Source: JAGXLC01 sp964585385
GTDB lineage: Bacteria; Bacteroidota; Bacteroidia; Bacteroidales; UBA12077
NCBI GenBank assembly: GCA_964585385.1
Contig: CAZPDP010000004.1
Coordinates: forward strand, 62,001-126,000
Direction: 5' to 3'
Length of the DNA stretch: 64,000 nucleotides
Shown here: piece by piece, positions 61,912-64,000 of the stretch
Numbering within the stretch: position 1 is the stretch's first letter
How the letters are laid out: each line of letters opens with the position of its first letter
Made by a program: the position numbers and the translations under genes
Notes under the pieces: generated by a model
Database searches by the model: none
The model's input: the letters and a program-made list of their open reading frames with translations, nothing else
What the model was told of the DNA's origin: nothing

Positions 61912-63804
61912 ATGAAAACTACCAACTTATTGATTATACTCATTATTCTGCCTTTAAAACTGATATATAGTAAAGGAAATGAAGAAATAGACATAAAAAA
62001 AGATGCTTCCGCGATTATTGAAAATTACACCGAAAACTTTGAAATCCGTAATAATTCAAAAGCTGTAAGAACAGTACAATATGATATTACAATTCTAAAG
62101 AAGTCGGGTGATAAGTTTGGAGCGTTTTATGAGGTTTATGATGAATTTCAGAAAATCAAAATAAAGAAAGCCAGGATTTTTAACTCCAAAGGCGAAGAAA
62201 TCAAAAAGATAAGAAAAAAAGATTTCAACGATCAGAGCATTGTCTCCGGATATTCTTTATATGAAGACAACAGGATTATGTTCTATAAACCACAGATTAA
62301 TTCATATCCATACACGGTTTCTTATGAATACAAAATAAAATATTCGGGCTTGCTTCAATATCCTTCATGGAAGCCTCAATTTTATTACGATATTGGGGTA
62401 AGGAATGCTTCCTTTGAAGTTACAGTTCCCCAAAAAATCGGTTTACACTTTAAACAACACAATTTACAGACAAAACCTGTAGAGCATGAAGAAAACAACC
62501 ACATAACCTACAAATGGGAAGTGAATAATTTAAAACCCATAAAGAAAGAACCGCTTTCTCCTCCTTTTAAAAAAATTGCGCCCCGGGTTTTGCTTGCACC
62601 TGATAATTTTGAAATCGATAATTATGCCGGCAAACTGGATTCATGGAAAAATTTCGGCAAATGGATTACCCGGCTGAATGAAGGAAAACAAAACCTCACT
62701 TCTTCTACGAAAAACAAAATCATACAAATGGTGGATACAATGGAAAGCACCAATGAAAAGATCAAAAAAATCTATAATTACGTCCAGGCTAATACACGCT
62801 ATGTAAGTATTCAGCTAGGTATTGGAAGCTGGCAGCCTTTTGAATCGGAAACCGTTGAAAAACTGGGATATGGCGATTGTAAAGCGCTGGCTAACTATAC
62901 TCGCTCCCTTCTCGCTGTTGCAGGAATTAAATCACATTATGCACTGATACAAAGTACATCAAACCCCTTCCTCTTTGATGAAAATTTTCCAAGCAATCAA
63001 TTTAATCACGCTATCTTATGTGTTCCCAATCAGGGAGATACAATCTGGCTGGAAACAACCAGCAAAACAAAACCGGCCGGCTATATCGGGCGACAATGTT
63101 CTAATCGGAAAGCATTGACAATTAAACCAAATGGTGGTAAACTGTTAAGTACCCCGCGGTATAAAGACAGGGATAATCTTCAAATCCAAACATCGGAAGT
63201 TATTTTATCAGAAAACGGTGATGGTATCGTGTCAGCTCAAACAGTTTATAACGGACTGCAATATGACTTCTTCCTTAACCAATCAAATAAAAACAAAAAA
63301 GAACAGGAACGCTGGATCTATAAAAACCTTAATTTAGCGGATTTCAAAATTCTGAAGCATAATTATAAACAAAGTAAAACCAACGAAACTGAAGGAATAA
63401 GGCATTTAGAACTAAAAATAGATAGATATGCACTGAAAAGCGGAAACCGGCTGTTTCTGCCCTTAAACCTATTGAATAAAAACACCTACATACCTGAAAG
63501 AGTAAACGAAAGAAATACCAAGGTGCAAATAACTCTATCCTATTTTGACAAGGATACAGTTACGTATCATATTCCCGATGGATACAAAATAGAATATTTG
63601 CCTGAAGAAGAAAACTTTAAGTCAGACATAGGGACTTATAAAAAGAAGATTATTGAGAAAAACGGAAAGATAACTTACATAAGAGAAATGAAACTAAAAA
63701 AAGGTCTTTACTCAAAAGATAAATACGCAAAAATCAGGAAATTTTTCAAAAAAGTTGTGGAGTCAGATGAACAAAAGGCTGTTCTTGTGAAAAAAGAATT
63801 ATAA
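61912..63804 (+). CDS. DUF3857 / transglutaminase-like protein
   Basis: A 630-residue exported protein (N-terminal hydrophobic segment, residues 4-18). The DUF3857 domain lies at about 40-215 (SYEYKIKYSGLLQYPSWKPQ). The transglutaminase-like domain has an intact Cys323 (YGDCKALANY) and His366 (QFNHAILCV); the third residue is Glu in WLETTS rather than the usual Asp. A C-terminal beta domain follows. Function of the family is not known; a role in the periplasm or at the outer membrane is inferred. Confidence 0.84.
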   Translation: MKTTNLLIILIILPLKLIYSKGNEEIDIKKDASAIIENYTENFEIRNNSKAVRTVQYDITILKKSGDKFGAFYEVYDEFQKIKIKKARIFNSKGEEIKKIRKKDFNDQSIVSGYSLYEDNRIMFYKPQINSYPYTVSYEYKIKYSGLLQYPSWKPQFYYDIGVRNASFEVTVPQKIGLHFKQHNLQTKPVEHEENNHITYKWEVNNLKPIKKEPLSPPFKKIAPRVLLAPDNFEIDNYAGKLDSWKNFGKWITRLNEGKQNLTSSTKNKIIQMVDTMESTNEKIKKIYNYVQANTRYVSIQLGIGSWQPFESETVEKLGYGDCKALANYTRSLLAVAGIKSHYALIQSTSNPFLFDENFPSNQFNHAILCVPNQGDTIWLETTSKTKPAGYIGRQCSNRKALTIKPNGGKLLSTPRYKDRDNLQIQTSEVILSENGDGIVSAQTVYNGLQYDFFLNQSNKNKKEQERWIYKNLNLADFKILKHNYKQSKTNETEGIRHLELKIDRYALKSGNRLFLPLNLLNKNTYIPERVNERNTKVQITLSYFDKDTVTYHIPDGYKIEYLPEEENFKSDIGTYKKKIIEKNGKITYIREMKLKKGLYSKDKYAKIRKFFKKVVESDEQKAVLVKKEL

Positions 63805-63825
63805 CTCTGGCCATGAGGAAATAAA

Positions 63826-64000
63826 TCAATGAATCGCGGCAAGAATCTGCCGTATATTATCCGATTCACCAAGTGTAAAGAAGTGCAGACCAGGCACACC
63901 AAACTCAAGCAATTCTCTGCATTGTTTGCTGGCCCATTTTACACCCACTTTCCTAACCTCTTTTTTGGTTTTGACACTTTCATAGGAACCGGTAGCTTTC
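63826..64000 (-). CDS. metF: Methylenetetrahydrofolate reductase, 3' end
   Basis: The minus strand at the window edge encodes the C-terminal 57 residues of MetF, ending at a TGA at 63826: VGVKWASKQCRELLEFG, then VPGLHFFTLGESDNIRQIL. The motif GVPGLHFFT is diagnostic. The rest of the gene lies beyond the window. The enzyme reduces methylene- to methyl-tetrahydrofolate for methionine synthesis. Confidence 0.87.
   Translation of the reverse strand, partial: KATGSYESVKTKKEVRKVGVKWASKQCRELLEFGVPGLHFFTLGESDNIRQILAAIH

Overview
The window is a chromosomal segment of a member of the Bacteroidota, most likely of the Bacteroidales/Marinilabiliales type. Pointers are the low G+C content, the scarcity of Shine-Dalgarno sites, several TAnnTTTG-like promoter boxes, a PorT-like type IX secretion barrel, a secreted peptidase with a type IX sorting domain, DUF3078 and paired DUF3857 proteins, an S46 dipeptidyl-peptidase, and a short RpoD of Bacteroidota form. 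Pyruvate:ferredoxin oxidoreductase and tryptophanase suggest anaerobic or facultative metabolism. A run of exactly 100 N at 36820-36919 shows a draft scaffold joined across a repeat.

Layout. Positions 1-31460 are mostly housekeeping: class I fructose-bisphosphate aldolase, a BamA/TamA-like lipoprotein barrel, an SPOUT rRNA methyltransferase, PorT, purL, a CBS-domain transporter, the yicC-gmk-nadD cluster, a MATE exporter, tryptophanase, a DUF3078 barrel, an OadA/PycB-like carboxyltransferase whose biotin domain lacks its lysine, a dihydroorotate-dehydrogenase-like enzyme, a large propeller histidine kinase, nifJ, rho, rpoD, truD, rpe and a saccharopine-dehydrogenase-like enzyme. The tmRNA gene (31572-31980, tag GNEDYALAA) follows. 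Behind it lies a small graveyard: an intact four-helix-bundle (23S intervening-sequence) protein, a GIY-YIG remnant and a second truncated four-helix copy.

Positions 33487-47343 form the accessory highlight: a nearly complete type II secretion / type IV pilus-like operon, all on the minus strand. In transcription order it holds a major pseudopilin, a LamG-domain secreted protein, a short prepilin peptidase, a GspE ATPase, a secretin, a PilM-PilN-like (GspL-like) protein, a PilO-like protein, a lipoprotein with repeated beta-sandwich segments, a GspC/PilP-like protein, a MORN-like repeat protein, a GspK-like protein, two minor pseudopilins and GspF. All four pilin-like proteins appear to carry alanine instead of glycine at the cleavage site. 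Copies of a roughly 90-bp repeat (R), two of them bracketing a GxxExxY protein gene, sit only in intergenic gaps of this operon.

Positions 47715-50247 hold a Yip1-family membrane protein, a stand-alone receiver protein and two decayed signalling genes (receiver and PAS remnants). Positions 50272-59240 hold an M14 carboxypeptidase with a type IX sorting domain, an S46 peptidase with the DPP11 specificity arginine, maf, a UbiA-family prenyltransferase, a KdsC-like phosphatase, a DUF2520 protein and a secreted serpin. The window ends with two DUF3857/transglutaminase-like paralogues, the first lacking the catalytic Cys and His, and the 3' end of metF.

A 63-bp hairpin-forming sequence recurs at 15408 and 33384, with a shortened relative at 61771; each copy lies just past the end of a gene or operon.
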